Origin: Thalassotalea insulae
Lineage (GTDB): Bacteria > Pseudomonadota > Gammaproteobacteria > Enterobacterales > Alteromonadaceae
NCBI RefSeq assembly: GCF_030161395.1
Contig: NZ_BSST01000001.1
Coordinates: 1,922,001 to 1,986,000, forward strand
Direction: 5' to 3'
DNA length: 64,000 nucleotides
In this document: positions 33,223 through 41,852 of the stretch, piece after piece
Numbering within the stretch: position 1 is the first letter of the stretch
How the letters are laid out: each line of letters opens with the position of its first letter
Position numbers and translations under genes: made by a program
The notes under the pieces: model-generated
Database searches by the model: none
Seen by the model: the letters and a program-made list of their open reading frames with translations, nothing else
Told to the model about the DNA's origin: nothing

Positions 33223-33976
33223 ATTACCGTTTGTTATTACCCGTCCTGAAAAGCAAGGCTTACAATTAAAACAAGCCTTGCTGCAAGCTGGTGTAGACAG
33301 TATTTGTCAGCCATTATTTGAATATCAACTAGCGACTAACAAAGCCGAAATACTCAACGTACAACAGAACGTTCAACCACATATTCTCATCTTTGTCAGT
33401 GTCGCCGCAGTGAATTATGCCAACCAGGCTTATCCACTTAGTCATTGGATCAGCGCTAGCACCACAGTAATAGCTGTCGGTCAAGCGACACGACAAACAT
33501 TAACTGCCCTTGGCGTAGAGTCAATTTGTCCAAGCCAACACGACACTGAGGGCATGCTCAGCTTGCCACAATTAAGCGCGGCACAGTTAGCAAACCACCC
33601 GACGGTATTAATTGTTCGCGGTAATGGTGGCAGGGAATTGTTAGCAACTCAGTTAAGGCAACGTGGTGCTGATACTCAGTACCTGGAAAGCTACCAAAGG
33701 GTATGGCTTTCAATGACCGAACAAGTATTCGAGCTTTGGCAACAAAAAAATGTTGCCGGTGTCATCATTACCAGTAACGCTTTATTGCAACGTGTAGTAG
33801 ACTTGATCAATATTAAGGATAACTTCTGGCAAAACACATGCTTATGGGTAGTCGCCAGTGAAAGAATAAAACAAACAGCACAGCAGCTTGGTCTAAAAAA
33901 AGTGATCAACGCCCAAGGGGCTGATCACCAAGCAATTGTTAACGCCGTACTGACTATGGGACTTGAACATGACTGA
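33212..33976 (+). CDS. hemD: Uroporphyrinogen-III synthase
   Basis: Cyclises hydroxymethylbilane to uroporphyrinogen III. HemD sequences are very divergent; the call rests on the N-terminal FVITRPEKQGLQL, the middle ILIVRGNGGRELLATQLRQRGA-like segment (VLIVRGNGGRELL), the C-terminal ITSNALLQ, and above all its position between hemC and hemX. 254 residues. It overlaps hemC by 11 bases and hemX by eight, so the set is translationally coupled. Confidence 0.92.
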   Translation: MINKLPFVITRPEKQGLQLKQALLQAGVDSICQPLFEYQLATNKAEILNVQQNVQPHILIFVSVAAVNYANQAYPLSHWISASTTVIAVGQATRQTLTALGVESICPSQHDTEGMLSLPQLSAAQLANHPTVLIVRGNGGRELLATQLRQRGADTQYLESYQRVWLSMTEQVFELWQQKNVAGVIITSNALLQRVVDLINIKDNFWQNTCLWVVASERIKQTAQQLGLKKVINAQGADHQAIVNAVLTMGLEHD

Positions 33977-35297
33977 CAATAAAAACACACCTGCAGATAG
34001 CAACACTCAACAGTCAAACGATCAGTTGCCTGAAACTCCAATGTCTCAAGATAAAATTACTACACAATCAGCGAAAACTAGTGAAGCAAACAGCAAAGTA
34101 AAAACAAAAGAAGAGCATACTTTGAAAGCACAACGAAACACACAAACAACTAACTCAACAAGTAGTAATAAACTATCGAAAACGGCAGTACTGGCACTGG
34201 TCATCGCAATAGCCAGTGGTGCTGGCGTAGCCGCCATCCATTATTTACACAGCCAGCAAAATAGTGAACAAAACAAACAACTACTGGCTCAGGTCGATAG
34301 CAAAGCGCAACAAAATATTAAGCAGCTGCAGCAACTAGTGAACCAACAACAAGCACTTACTCAACAGCAAATACAAACCGCACTTGCTGAGCTAACAGAA
34401 AGTAGCCAGACACGTATTACGCAACTGGAACAGCAAATTGCCCGTTTTGAACAAAATCAACCGAGCGACTGGCTGGTACACGAAGCGGAATATTTAACCC
34501 GAATTGCCGCCCGTACATTATGGTTAGAGCACGATACTCAGGCAGCAATTGCATTGTTAAACGATGCAGAACACCGAATCAAACAACTCAATGATCCGCA
34601 ATATCTGCCAATTCGTCAGCATATTTATCAAGATATTGAAGCGCTAAAATTAATGCCACAACTGGATACCGAAGAGGTACTGTTACAGCTAATGGCATTA
34701 AGTAAGCAACTCCCACAGTTAAGCTTTGCCATGGCAAAAATACCTGACAGTCAAGAGCAACAACAAGATTTGCAATTGTCACAAGATGCAGCAGATTGGC
34801 GAGCGAACCTGGTCAAAACCTGGCGTAAATTCCTTGCTGACTTTATTACTGTGCGCCGAAGAACGGGGCAAGTAGAACCACTGATGGCACCTGAGCAACA
34901 ACAACATTTAAAAGAAAATTTAGCGCTCAAGCTGCAACAACTGCAATGGGCAGCTAGCAAAGAAAATACTCCTTTATATCAGCAATATATGGACGAGGCA
35001 CAGCTCTGGTTACGTGAGTATTTTGATCTGGGCCATTTAGAAACGGCTAAGTTTTATCAATCACTACAATTGCTTAAAGATAAAATCATCAGCTATGACT
35101 ATGCCATCCAGTTACAATCACATCAGGCAATACGTCAATTGTTAACACAAAAAAGTAACTCACAGATAACCCAGCCAACGATTGAACCTGGACAAGCAAC
35201 TGATGCTGAGAGTGATAAAACCAACCAAGAGCAGACGCCTAAAGCAGCACCAGAGCAACCAGTTAAGCAGCAACCCGTAAGCAATGAGGAGGCCTAA
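33969..35297 (+). CDS. hemX: HemX-like membrane protein
   Basis: A 442-residue protein of the HemX family, long annotated as uroporphyrinogen-III methyltransferase, but it lacks the SAM-binding methyltransferase domain. The first 70 residues are polar and low in complexity. One transmembrane helix follows at 72-92 (KTAVLALVIAIASGAGVAAI), then a periplasmic coiled coil rich in Gln (to about 160) and a helical domain. A second low-complexity Glu/Gln/Pro tail ends it. I use ATG 33969 with GGGA seven bases upstream rather than TTG two codons earlier. It probably scaffolds haem synthesis with HemY. Confidence 0.88.
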   Translation: MTDNKNTPADSNTQQSNDQLPETPMSQDKITTQSAKTSEANSKVKTKEEHTLKAQRNTQTTNSTSSNKLSKTAVLALVIAIASGAGVAAIHYLHSQQNSEQNKQLLAQVDSKAQQNIKQLQQLVNQQQALTQQQIQTALAELTESSQTRITQLEQQIARFEQNQPSDWLVHEAEYLTRIAARTLWLEHDTQAAIALLNDAEHRIKQLNDPQYLPIRQHIYQDIEALKLMPQLDTEEVLLQLMALSKQLPQLSFAMAKIPDSQEQQQDLQLSQDAADWRANLVKTWRKFLADFITVRRRTGQVEPLMAPEQQQHLKENLALKLQQLQWAASKENTPLYQQYMDEAQLWLREYFDLGHLETAKFYQSLQLLKDKIISYDYAIQLQSHQAIRQLLTQKSNSQITQPTIEPGQATDAESDKTNQEQTPKAAPEQPVKQQPVSNEEA

Positions 35298-35299
35298 TC

Positions 35300-36520
35300 A
35301 TGAAGCGCCTGATCCTTGTACTGTTACTATTTTTTGCTGCCGTTGCCATTAGTCCGGTATTAATTGGCGAGAAAGGTTATATTTTAATTGCCATGGGAGA
35401 CATTACGATTGAGTCTACCGTGGTCACTGCCAGTATTATGTTGCTAGTACTTTTTATCGCACTGGCAATGTCATTAAAGCTGTTTAAAGGTGGAATGTCA
35501 TTTAGTTTAGCTGCCTGGAATAAACTGTTGTTTGCCGGACAGCGTAAAGGACTACGCCAATTAAATCAGGGGATAGCCGCTTATGTCTTAGGCGATAATC
35601 AACAAGCAGAACACTTATTAGTAAAATGTGCAGAATCCGCCAAGGCACAGCAAATAGCTTACCTATTAGCTGCCAGTGCCGCAGATAAGCAAGGGCTGGC
35701 AAGCAACAGCAAGCATTATTTAGCTCAGCTGCAACAGTATAATCAAAATTTAAAAGATGTCGGTCTAGAGTCGGTATTAGTGACCTTAAGCATACTGCTC
35801 AAACATAAAGAGTTTAAGCAAGCCCGTGCCCTTATCGATCAACATCATAAGTTCATTGGTCACGACAGCAGGTTATTAGCATTAGAAATCGAATTAAGTT
35901 TAATTGAACAAAGATATGATTATGTCGTTGAACAACTGAAAGCAGCCCGAAAAAACAAAGAAATTACACCAGAACGGATTGAGCACTGGGAAGCTCAGGG
36001 ATTTTATGGTGCATTTAATCAGCAAATAAATCAGCATGATAATCAAGCACTGCAACAGTATTGGGATAATTTAGGGCGAAAAGTCAAACAACGCACAGCT
36101 GTGGTCTTTGCCTATTGCCGAGTACTGGCTGAGCACCAAATTCATCAGCCATTAAGTAAAATCTTGTTACCCGTGATCAAAAAAGAAAGTAATGATGTCT
36201 TACTTAAACAAATGCGTACTCTACCGCTCACCGCATGTGACGAGTTAATTCAGGCAGTGCAAAAGCATCTTCACAATGACCAACAAAATGCTCAGTGGCT
36301 TAGTACATTAGCCCACCTTTGTGCCAAAGCTAAGCAATGGCCAACAGCGGAAAAAGCCTTCAACACCTTAGTTCACCTAGACGGTGAACAATATGATAAG
36401 ACCGACTTACTGACCTTTGCCGAAGTACTACAACAGCAAGGAGAATTAGCCAAAGCGAATGAAGTACTGAGAAAAGCAGCTCACTTAACCGATAATGCTT
36501 TAATTACCATTAATGGCTAA
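35300..36520 (+). CDS. hemY: HemY-type TPR membrane protein
   Basis: A 406-residue proteobacterial HemY protein, unrelated to the Bacillus protoporphyrinogen oxidase of the same name. Two N-terminal transmembrane helices (LILVLLLFFAAVAISPVLIG and VVTASIMLLVLFIALAMSL) enclose a short loop. The soluble part is built of TPR-like helices, for example AAYVLGDNQQAEHLLVKCAE and LAHLCAKAKQWPTAEKAF. It starts three bases after hemX and ends the hem operon. Its exact role in late haem synthesis is not settled. Confidence 0.9.
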   Translation: MKRLILVLLLFFAAVAISPVLIGEKGYILIAMGDITIESTVVTASIMLLVLFIALAMSLKLFKGGMSFSLAAWNKLLFAGQRKGLRQLNQGIAAYVLGDNQQAEHLLVKCAESAKAQQIAYLLAASAADKQGLASNSKHYLAQLQQYNQNLKDVGLESVLVTLSILLKHKEFKQARALIDQHHKFIGHDSRLLALEIELSLIEQRYDYVVEQLKAARKNKEITPERIEHWEAQGFYGAFNQQINQHDNQALQQYWDNLGRKVKQRTAVVFAYCRVLAEHQIHQPLSKILLPVIKKESNDVLLKQMRTLPLTACDELIQAVQKHLHNDQQNAQWLSTLAHLCAKAKQWPTAEKAFNTLVHLDGEQYDKTDLLTFAEVLQQQGELAKANEVLRKAAHLTDNALITING

Positions 36521-36542
36521 GCAATAGTTAGTTCATACAAAA

Positions 36543-36579
36543 GCAAAGGGAGCTTAATTTCCTGAATGAATACCTTTGC
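36543..36579 (+). repeat. Inverted repeat after hemY
   Basis: GCAAAGG (36543-36549) and CCTTTGC (36573-36579) are complementary across a 23-base loop, just downstream of hemY. No T-run follows. It may contribute to transcription termination or mRNA end protection. Confidence 0.3.
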
Positions 36580-36619
36580 CCTTGTTAGCTATTCAAATTT
36601 CATAGCGATAATAATCACC

Positions 36620-36647
36620 GCATTAAGGGGCGTTTGCCCCTTAATGC
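36620..36647. terminator. Perfect 12-bp hairpin, probable end of hemCDXY transcript
   Basis: GCATTAAGGGGC (36620-36631) and GCCCCTTAATGC (36636-36647) form a perfect stem with a GTTT loop. There is no U-tract, so it could be a stability or Rho-assisted end structure rather than a classical intrinsic terminator. Confidence 0.55.
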
Positions 36648-36703
36648 CTTAACACTGAATCGGTAAAGCATCTTTTATCAATCTATTTCAATCTAAATTC
36701 TTC

Positions 36704-36732
36704 TTGACTAAAAACCAAACAAGAACTATTAT
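36704..36732 (+). promoter_or_regulatory. Promoter of bfd
   Basis: TTGACT (36704-36709) and TATTAT (36727-36732) are 17 bases apart, each matching five of six consensus positions. Transcription would start near 36739, about 33 bases before the bfd ATG. I could not find a convincing Fur box, although bfd is iron-regulated in many relatives. Confidence 0.7.
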
Positions 36733-36771
36733 CACTTGCGTTAAGATTTCGGTTGAGGTTAAGTGGTAAAA

Positions 36772-36966
36772 ATGTACGTTTGCATTTGTAAAGGCATTAC
36801 GGATAAACAAGTGGCACAACATGTCATCGAAGGCGGTGTTGGTTCTATTCGTGAACTGAAAAAACATCTTGATGTCTCCTCACAATGCGGCTCCTGCACT
36901 AAAGTTATTCAACAAGTGATCAATAACACCATTATTGATGAAGGTCTGTTTAAAGACGTCGGCTAA
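36772..36966 (+). CDS. bfd: Bacterioferritin-associated ferredoxin
   Basis: A 64-residue [2Fe-2S] protein that reduces the iron core of bacterioferritin and so releases stored iron. The four cluster cysteines are Cys4 and Cys6 in YVCICKG and Cys39 and Cys42 in SQCGSC, the BFD fold pattern. I chose ATG 36772 because E. coli Bfd begins MYVCLCNG; the GTG three codons earlier is possible, with GAGG close to it. It lies upstream of two bacterioferritin genes, the expected partners. Confidence 0.94.
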   Translation: MYVCICKGITDKQVAQHVIEGGVGSIRELKKHLDVSSQCGSCTKVIQQVINNTIIDEGLFKDVG

Positions 36967-37039
36967 TTTATTCCTGCCAAAACATTAACTTAAACAAAAA
37001 CCATTACTATTTTCAAACGTTTGTTTTTCAAAGTAAATA

Positions 37040-37067
37040 TTGAACTTTCCCCTTTGGTCTCTATACT
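37040..37067 (+). promoter_or_regulatory. Promoter of the bacterioferritin pair
   Basis: TTGAAC (37040-37045) and TATACT (37062-37067) are separated by 16 bases, giving a start near 37074, about 24 bases before the first bfr ATG. Confidence 0.6.
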
Positions 37068-37097
37068 AATGATACCTTGTTCAACTTAGTCATCATT

Positions 37098-37562
37098 ATG
37101 AAAAGTCAAAGTGAAATCATCACACAGCTCAATAAAGTATTAACCAGCGAGTTAACTTCGATTAACCAATATTTTCTCCACGCCCGCATATACAAAAACT
37201 GGGGCTTTCATCAACTTAACGAGAAGTGCTATAAAAAATCGATTCTCGATATGAAACAAGCTGACAAATTGATTGAGCGCATTTTGTTTCTCGAAGGTTT
37301 ACCAAATTTACAGCAATTAGGCGCACTAGCTATTGGTGAACATGCGGAAGAAATGTTGAACTGTGATATGAAATTTCAGTTAACACAACTGGCGACGATA
37401 AAATCAGCGATAGTGCTGTGCGAACAACGCAAAGATTTTGTCAGCCGGGATATGCTAGTAGAAATTCTTCATCAGGAAGAAGAACATATTGACTGGCTAG
37501 AAGCGCAACAATATCAAATAGCCACCATGAAAATTGATAACTACCTGCAAGCACAGTTATAG
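37098..37562 (+). CDS. bfr: Bacterioferritin subunit with haem ligand but degraded ferroxidase site
   Basis: A 154-residue ferritin-fold subunit aligning residue for residue with E. coli Bfr. The haem-ligand Met52 is kept (ILDMKQAD). Of the di-iron ligands, Glu18, Glu127 and His130 are kept, but position 51 is Asp, position 54 is Gln instead of His, and position 94 is Gln instead of Glu. On its own it should be a poor ferroxidase. I start at ATG 37098 (MKSQSEIITQLNKVL) rather than the TTG at 37077, which has no homology support. The second subunit follows nine bases later, so a mixed 24-mer is likely. Confidence 0.92.
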   Translation: MKSQSEIITQLNKVLTSELTSINQYFLHARIYKNWGFHQLNEKCYKKSILDMKQADKLIERILFLEGLPNLQQLGALAIGEHAEEMLNCDMKFQLTQLATIKSAIVLCEQRKDFVSRDMLVEILHQEEEHIDWLEAQQYQIATMKIDNYLQAQL

Positions 37563-37571
37563 GAGCCCGTT

Positions 37572-38039
37572 ATGAAAGGCGATAAAGAAATTATCACACA
37601 GCTCAATCATTTACTGGCATTTGAGTTAGCAGCCATGGATCAGTATTTTATTCATTCACGGATGTATCAAGACTGGGGTTTTGACAAATTGTTTACCCGC
37701 ATCGATCATGAATTTGACGATGAAAAGTCACACGCCTCAGCACTAATCGAGCGTATCTTGTTTTTAGAAGGTGTGCCCGATATGACCACCCGTGACGGCC
37801 TTAAAATCGGTAGCGATGTCCCAGAAATGCTCGCTAGCGATTTACGAGTCGAATATGCTGTCGATAACAAACTCAAAGAAGTGATGGCATTGTGTGAACA
37901 AAAGCAAGATTTTGTCACCCGGGATATGCTACAAACTTTGATCAATGATACCGAAGTTGACCATGCATTCTGGCTAGAACAACAGTTGGGGCTAATCGAC
38001 AAAATTGGCTTAGAAAACTACTTACAGTCACAACTTTAA
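37572..38039 (+). CDS. bfr: Bacterioferritin subunit with intact ferroxidase site but no haem methionine
   Basis: A 155-residue bacterioferritin homologue with AGGAG before the ATG. All ferroxidase ligands are present: Glu18, Glu51, His54, Glu94 and an ExxH pair in TEVDH (128-131, shifted by a one-residue insertion). The haem-ligand Met52 is replaced by Lys (DDEKSHAS). It is therefore the catalytic partner of the haem-binding subunit just upstream. Two-subunit bacterioferritins of this kind are known in Neisseria and Magnetospirillum. Bfd nearby would reduce the core for iron release. Confidence 0.93.
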   Translation: MKGDKEIITQLNHLLAFELAAMDQYFIHSRMYQDWGFDKLFTRIDHEFDDEKSHASALIERILFLEGVPDMTTRDGLKIGSDVPEMLASDLRVEYAVDNKLKEVMALCEQKQDFVTRDMLQTLINDTEVDHAFWLEQQLGLIDKIGLENYLQSQL

Positions 38040-38089
38040 CAATAATAGGCATAACGTATAACGGCTACGGTTAGCAATCCGAGGGATAA

Positions 38090-38770
38090 ATGCAACAACC
38101 AGAGATAAGAATTGCCGCTAAAGCCAAACGTAACGCCTGGTTTATCACCTTATGCAGTGTACTTGCGCTGTTAGTTGTGTTGTTAGTCAGTCAATTTTAT
38201 TGGCAACAGGCGAAGTTCTCACTCATGCTACTGTTATTACTGAGCCTGTCATTTATCTTTTTAGGGATACTTAAACTACTGGAACCGAAAAATAGCTTTA
38301 TTTTATCGCCAGAGCACATCACTTTTTATCATCGAAAAGGGCGCTGGCAAATTCCCTGGGACAATATTCGCACCATTCACCCTATTACCAATACTTATGG
38401 CATCACCCAGGAGCAGCTTTGCTATATCGGACTCACACTACACTCCTTTGAACAGCTTAAAGATCATATTTCACCACGGCTTGCCAATCATTTGATTCAT
38501 GAACAAAAGCCATTAGTCACGTATTGTGTCGCCAGAGAGTTAATGCCTATCGAAAGTGCTATCATCAGTTTTGATGGTTATAAGTGCCAAAATGGCGATG
38601 AGATCAAAGGACCACTGGCGGGTTTCTTTCACCAATGCCGCGCATTACATCAAGCACTTGGTGCTGATATTTTTATTAATGATTCATATATAGATCGTGA
38701 TGTTGACGCATTCGCACAGTTACTGAAACAATGCAAAAGTGCCGCAAAAAATTATCAATCGTCGCACTAG
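38090..38770 (+). CDS. Membrane protein of unknown function, possibly DUF2982
   Basis: A 226-residue protein with two adjacent transmembrane helices (about 16-36 and 43-63: ITLCSVLALLVVLLVSQFYW and LMLLLLLSLSFIFLGILKLL). A cytoplasmic domain containing a PH-like strand set (FILSPEHITFYHRKGRWQIPWDNIRTIHPI) follows. It resembles DUF2982 proteins of Shewanella and Vibrio; I am only moderately sure. It begins 50 bases after the bfr pair and may be cotranscribed. Function unknown. Confidence 0.65.
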   Translation: MQQPEIRIAAKAKRNAWFITLCSVLALLVVLLVSQFYWQQAKFSLMLLLLLSLSFIFLGILKLLEPKNSFILSPEHITFYHRKGRWQIPWDNIRTIHPITNTYGITQEQLCYIGLTLHSFEQLKDHISPRLANHLIHEQKPLVTYCVARELMPIESAIISFDGYKCQNGDEIKGPLAGFFHQCRALHQALGADIFINDSYIDRDVDAFAQLLKQCKSAAKNYQSSH

Positions 38771-38799
38771 CTCAAGTTTTATAACTTCTTTCGCTGAGC

Positions 38800-38838
38800 T
38801 GCCAACTCTTTACTACACTGTGCAATAAAGAGTTGGCA
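38800..38838. repeat. Perfect 13-bp inverted repeat upstream of the glutaredoxin gene
   Basis: TGCCAACTCTTTA (38800-38812) and TAAAGAGTTGGCA (38826-38838) are perfect arms around a 13-base loop. It lies between the DUF2982-like gene and the DUF4124-glutaredoxin gene, ending 20 bases before the ATG. It may be a terminator lacking a U-tract, a leader structure or an operator. Confidence 0.5.
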
Positions 38839-38857
38839 ATCATATAAGGATATAGCA

Positions 38858-39322
38858 ATGCAAAGATCGATAATTTACTGGTTATTATTATTTATAGCCA
38901 TACCGGGGACAACGGCGGAAATCTATAAGTGGCTAGATAAAGACGGCAAGGTGCATTATAGCGATAAGCAGCCAGCAGACTTTGACGCTAAAACCATAGA
39001 TAAACAAGCATTAACGTCAAAATATAGCAGCTATACTCAAGTTGCGATAAAAATAGCACCATATCAGGCGCTTAAATATAGCCAAACTAATAATCTAGTG
39101 ATGTATACCACCTCTCGCTGTGGTTACTGCGCTAAGGCAAGAAAATATTTTGCTGAAAATAACATTCGCTATAAAGAAAAAAATATTGAAACCTCAGAAA
39201 AATACCAGCGCGAATTTACAAACTTTGGCGGTACAGGCGTGCCAGTGTTATTTTGGGGGAAATACAAAATGACCGGTTTTAGTGTTGCCAGGTTTAAAAA
39301 AATGTACGCAAAAAACAGCTAA
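38858..39322 (+). CDS. Exported DUF4124-glutaredoxin fusion protein
   Basis: A 154-residue precursor with a signal peptide (MQRSIIYWLLLFIAIPGTTA), a DUF4124 domain (EIYKWLDKDGKVHYSDKQP, residues 21-39) and a C-terminal glutaredoxin domain. The redox motif is CGYC at 88-91 and the cis-proline is in GTGVPVLFW (about 129). Glutaredoxins normally act in the cytosol with glutathione, so an exported one suggests periplasmic thiol exchange; the partner is unknown. AAGGA precedes the ATG. Confidence 0.82.
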   Translation: MQRSIIYWLLLFIAIPGTTAEIYKWLDKDGKVHYSDKQPADFDAKTIDKQALTSKYSSYTQVAIKIAPYQALKYSQTNNLVMYTTSRCGYCAKARKYFAENNIRYKEKNIETSEKYQREFTNFGGTGVPVLFWGKYKMTGFSVARFKKMYAKNS

Positions 39323-39380
39323 TCTGAGCATTAAAAAATAATGGGCTAATTTAACCAAGCATGACTTGCTGCATTGTTAT

Positions 39381-39420
39381 AGCAGTCTGGTTTCACTGTT
39401 TACCATTGAACCTGACTGCT
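39381..39420. terminator. Inverted repeat between convergent glutaredoxin and fre genes
   Basis: AGCAGTC-T-GGTTTCA on the left pairs with TGAACC-T-GACTGCT on the right, interrupted by a T-T mismatch and a one-base bulge, with an 11-base loop. It lies in the convergent gap and probably ends both transcripts. Confidence 0.55.
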
Positions 39421-39444
39421 TAAGTTAGTATTTATGTAAGAGTA

Positions 39445-40140
39445 TTAGATATAAGCAAAAGCATCGGCGTACATATGATTGATATCTGCGCCTTGAGCGA
39501 CAAAGTCATCTCTAACCACCGCAACCATATCAAAGCGCCCAGCGATATAAATATCATAATCCGCTAAGTTTTCGATATCTTTCATCACCACTTTATGTAC
39601 CATCCCAATACGGCCTTGCCAATCATCGTGAGGTGTTTCGACGACAGGGTGAAAACAACCATTAGCTAATTTATTAATTGTGTCTGTGGTTTTATCTAAT
39701 TCATAGCAGGCACTTGGATCTCTTAACCCCCAATAAACCACAACCTGACGCTTAGAATGGGTGTTAGCCAAATATTCAAACATAGATTTGATATAGGAAA
39801 AGCCAGTACCGCCAGCTATCAATAATAAGGGGCGTTCACTGTCAGTATTTAACTGGGCTTTCCCTAATGGCATTTCAACGGTCACAGTTTTATTTTCTTT
39901 AATACGCTCAATGACCTGCATCGGGTAACTGTCGGCACCAAAGGCACCAATTTGTAGTTCGATTAGTTCGTTATCTGGAGCACTGGCAATAGAAAATGGC
40001 CGTTTATCATCTTTAGCCATGACAAAATTTAAATATTGCCCGGGCAAAAACTCCACCTGCTGCTCAGGCTTCAGTAATACCTTATAAACATACTCAGTTA
40101 ATGATGATATTGACTGAACCTGACATTGTATTTCTTTCAT
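39445..40140 (-). CDS. fre: NAD(P)H-flavin reductase
   Basis: A 231-residue flavin reductase of the ferredoxin-NADP reductase superfamily, supplying reduced flavin. The flavin-binding motif is RPFSIAS, the NAD(P)H site is GGTGFSYIKSM, and YWGLRDPSACYE follows; the C-terminal AYADAFAYI end is typical of Fre/LuxG. It lies just downstream of ubiD, the order also seen in E. coli. UbiD needs prenylated FMN made by UbiX from reduced FMN, so the pairing is sensible. Confidence 0.93.
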   Translation of the reverse strand: MKEIQCQVQSISSLTEYVYKVLLKPEQQVEFLPGQYLNFVMAKDDKRPFSIASAPDNELIELQIGAFGADSYPMQVIERIKENKTVTVEMPLGKAQLNTDSERPLLLIAGGTGFSYIKSMFEYLANTHSKRQVVVYWGLRDPSACYELDKTTDTINKLANGCFHPVVETPHDDWQGRIGMVHKVVMKDIENLADYDIYIAGRFDMVAVVRDDFVAQGADINHMYADAFAYI

Positions 40141-40193
40141 TTATCAACCTATGTTTTAAATAGCCAGCGCTATTTACTCTTTATCAGTTTGAG

Positions 40194-41669
40194 TTACTCA
40201 AAGATATTGAGTTCACTCCAAATTTCATCAACAGCCTGTTTAACGCTGCTATCCATTACTATGGGTTCACCCCATTCTCTGTCTGTTTCACCCGGCCATT
40301 TATTAGTGGCATCCATACCCATTTTTGATCCTAGCCCGGAAACTGGCGAGGCAAAATCTAAATAATCAATTGGGGTATTCTCAATTAACACTGTATCTCG
40401 GCTCGGATCCATCCGAGTAGTCATCGCCCAAATAACATCTTGCCAATCCCGGGCGTTGATATCGTCATCACAAACAATAACAAACTTAGTGTACATAAAC
40501 TGACGCAAGAACGACCACACCCCCATCATCACCCGTTTGGCGTGCCCGGCATATTGCTTTTTAATAGTAACCACTGCCAAACGATACGAACAACCTTCTG
40601 GCGGTAAATAAAAGTCCTGAATTTCCGGAAACTGCTTTTGCAAAATAGGCACAAACACTTCGTTTAATGCAACACCTAAAATAGCAGGTTCATCGGGTGG
40701 CCTGCCGGTATAGGTACTATGATAGATCGGCGCTTTCCGCTGGGTTATATGAGTCACGGTAAACACCGGAAAATCATCCACTTCATTATAGTAGCCAGTA
40801 TGGTCACCATATGGCCCTTCTGGCGCCATTTCATCAGGATCAATATAACCTTCCAAAATGATTTCAGCTGTTGCTGGTACTTCCAAATCATTACTGATAC
40901 ATTTGGCCACTTCCGTCTTTGCACCACGCAATAAGCCGGCAAAGGCATATTCAGATAACGTATCAGGTACCGGTGTCACCGCTCCTAAAATAGTTGCAGG
41001 ATCAGCGCCTAAAGCAACTGATACAGGATACTTTTCACCAGGGTTCGTTTTCTTGAACTCTTGGAAATCCAATGCGCCACCACGATGGGATAACCAACGC
41101 ATAATAATTTTATTTCTGCCTAATAATTGCTGACGGTATATTCCTAAGTTTTGACGCTCTTTATGAGGTCCACGAGTCACGGTTAAACCCCAAGTGATCA
41201 AGGGAGCAACGTCACCAGGCCAACATTTTTGGATCGGTAATTGAGTCAGATCAACCTCATCACCACTGAATACTTGCTGTTGGCACAACGGTTTTTTCAC
41301 TACTTTTACCGGCATATTAAGCACTTGCTTATACAGCGGTAATTTATCCAAAGCATCTTTAAAGCCCTTTGGCGGCTCAGGTTCTTTCAAAGTGGCTAAT
41401 AATTTACCCACCTCCCGCAATGAGGAAACATCTTGTTGTCCCATAGCAAGTGCTACCCGCTCAGGCGTACCAAACAAGTTAGTTAATACAGGCACATCAT
41501 AGCCAACAGGGTTTTCAAATAACAACGCAGGACCGCCCGCTCTTAGCGTTCGATCGCTAATTTCTGTCATCATTAACTCAGTTGAAATAGGTTGCTTGAT
41601 ACGCTTTAGCAAACCAAGTTGTTCCAGCTGGTCAATAAAATCCCTTAAATCACTGTATTTCATTGGCAT
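40194..41669 (-). CDS. ubiD: 3-octaprenyl-4-hydroxybenzoate decarboxylase
   Basis: Prenylated-FMN-dependent decarboxylase of ubiquinone synthesis. The 491-residue protein starts MPMKYSDLRDFIDQLEQLG. It shows the UbiD core GIYRQQLLGRNKIIMRWLSHRGGALDF, the catalytic EGPYGDHTGYY (Glu-Arg-Glu network region) and FVIVCDDDINARDWQDVIWAM. The C-terminal KMGMDATNKWPGE is also characteristic. The ATG at 41663 is an alternative start. ubiK at 12.9 kb serves the same pathway. Confidence 0.96.
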   Translation of the reverse strand: MPMKYSDLRDFIDQLEQLGLLKRIKQPISTELMMTEISDRTLRAGGPALLFENPVGYDVPVLTNLFGTPERVALAMGQQDVSSLREVGKLLATLKEPEPPKGFKDALDKLPLYKQVLNMPVKVVKKPLCQQQVFSGDEVDLTQLPIQKCWPGDVAPLITWGLTVTRGPHKERQNLGIYRQQLLGRNKIIMRWLSHRGGALDFQEFKKTNPGEKYPVSVALGADPATILGAVTPVPDTLSEYAFAGLLRGAKTEVAKCISNDLEVPATAEIILEGYIDPDEMAPEGPYGDHTGYYNEVDDFPVFTVTHITQRKAPIYHSTYTGRPPDEPAILGVALNEVFVPILQKQFPEIQDFYLPPEGCSYRLAVVTIKKQYAGHAKRVMMGVWSFLRQFMYTKFVIVCDDDINARDWQDVIWAMTTRMDPSRDTVLIENTPIDYLDFASPVSGLGSKMGMDATNKWPGETDREWGEPIVMDSSVKQAVDEIWSELNIFE

Positions 41670-41852
41670 CTTTTTAAAAATTTTTTGCCATTATACTGAT
41701 CTGTATCATAAAGGCATAATAATTCACTGATCTTAGGGGGATATAACTTAACTTATGGTGCATTTATCGCAAATTACCAACAACTGACAAGCGAATCATT
41801 ATGCTTAAACAATAAGATAAAAATCACTCTTCACTCAGTAAGGAGTACTCAA

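Noticed and set aside
36606..36618. GATAATAATCACC as a Fur box for bfd
   Set aside because: Only half of the palindrome is present and it lies about 100 bases upstream of the mapped-looking promoter.
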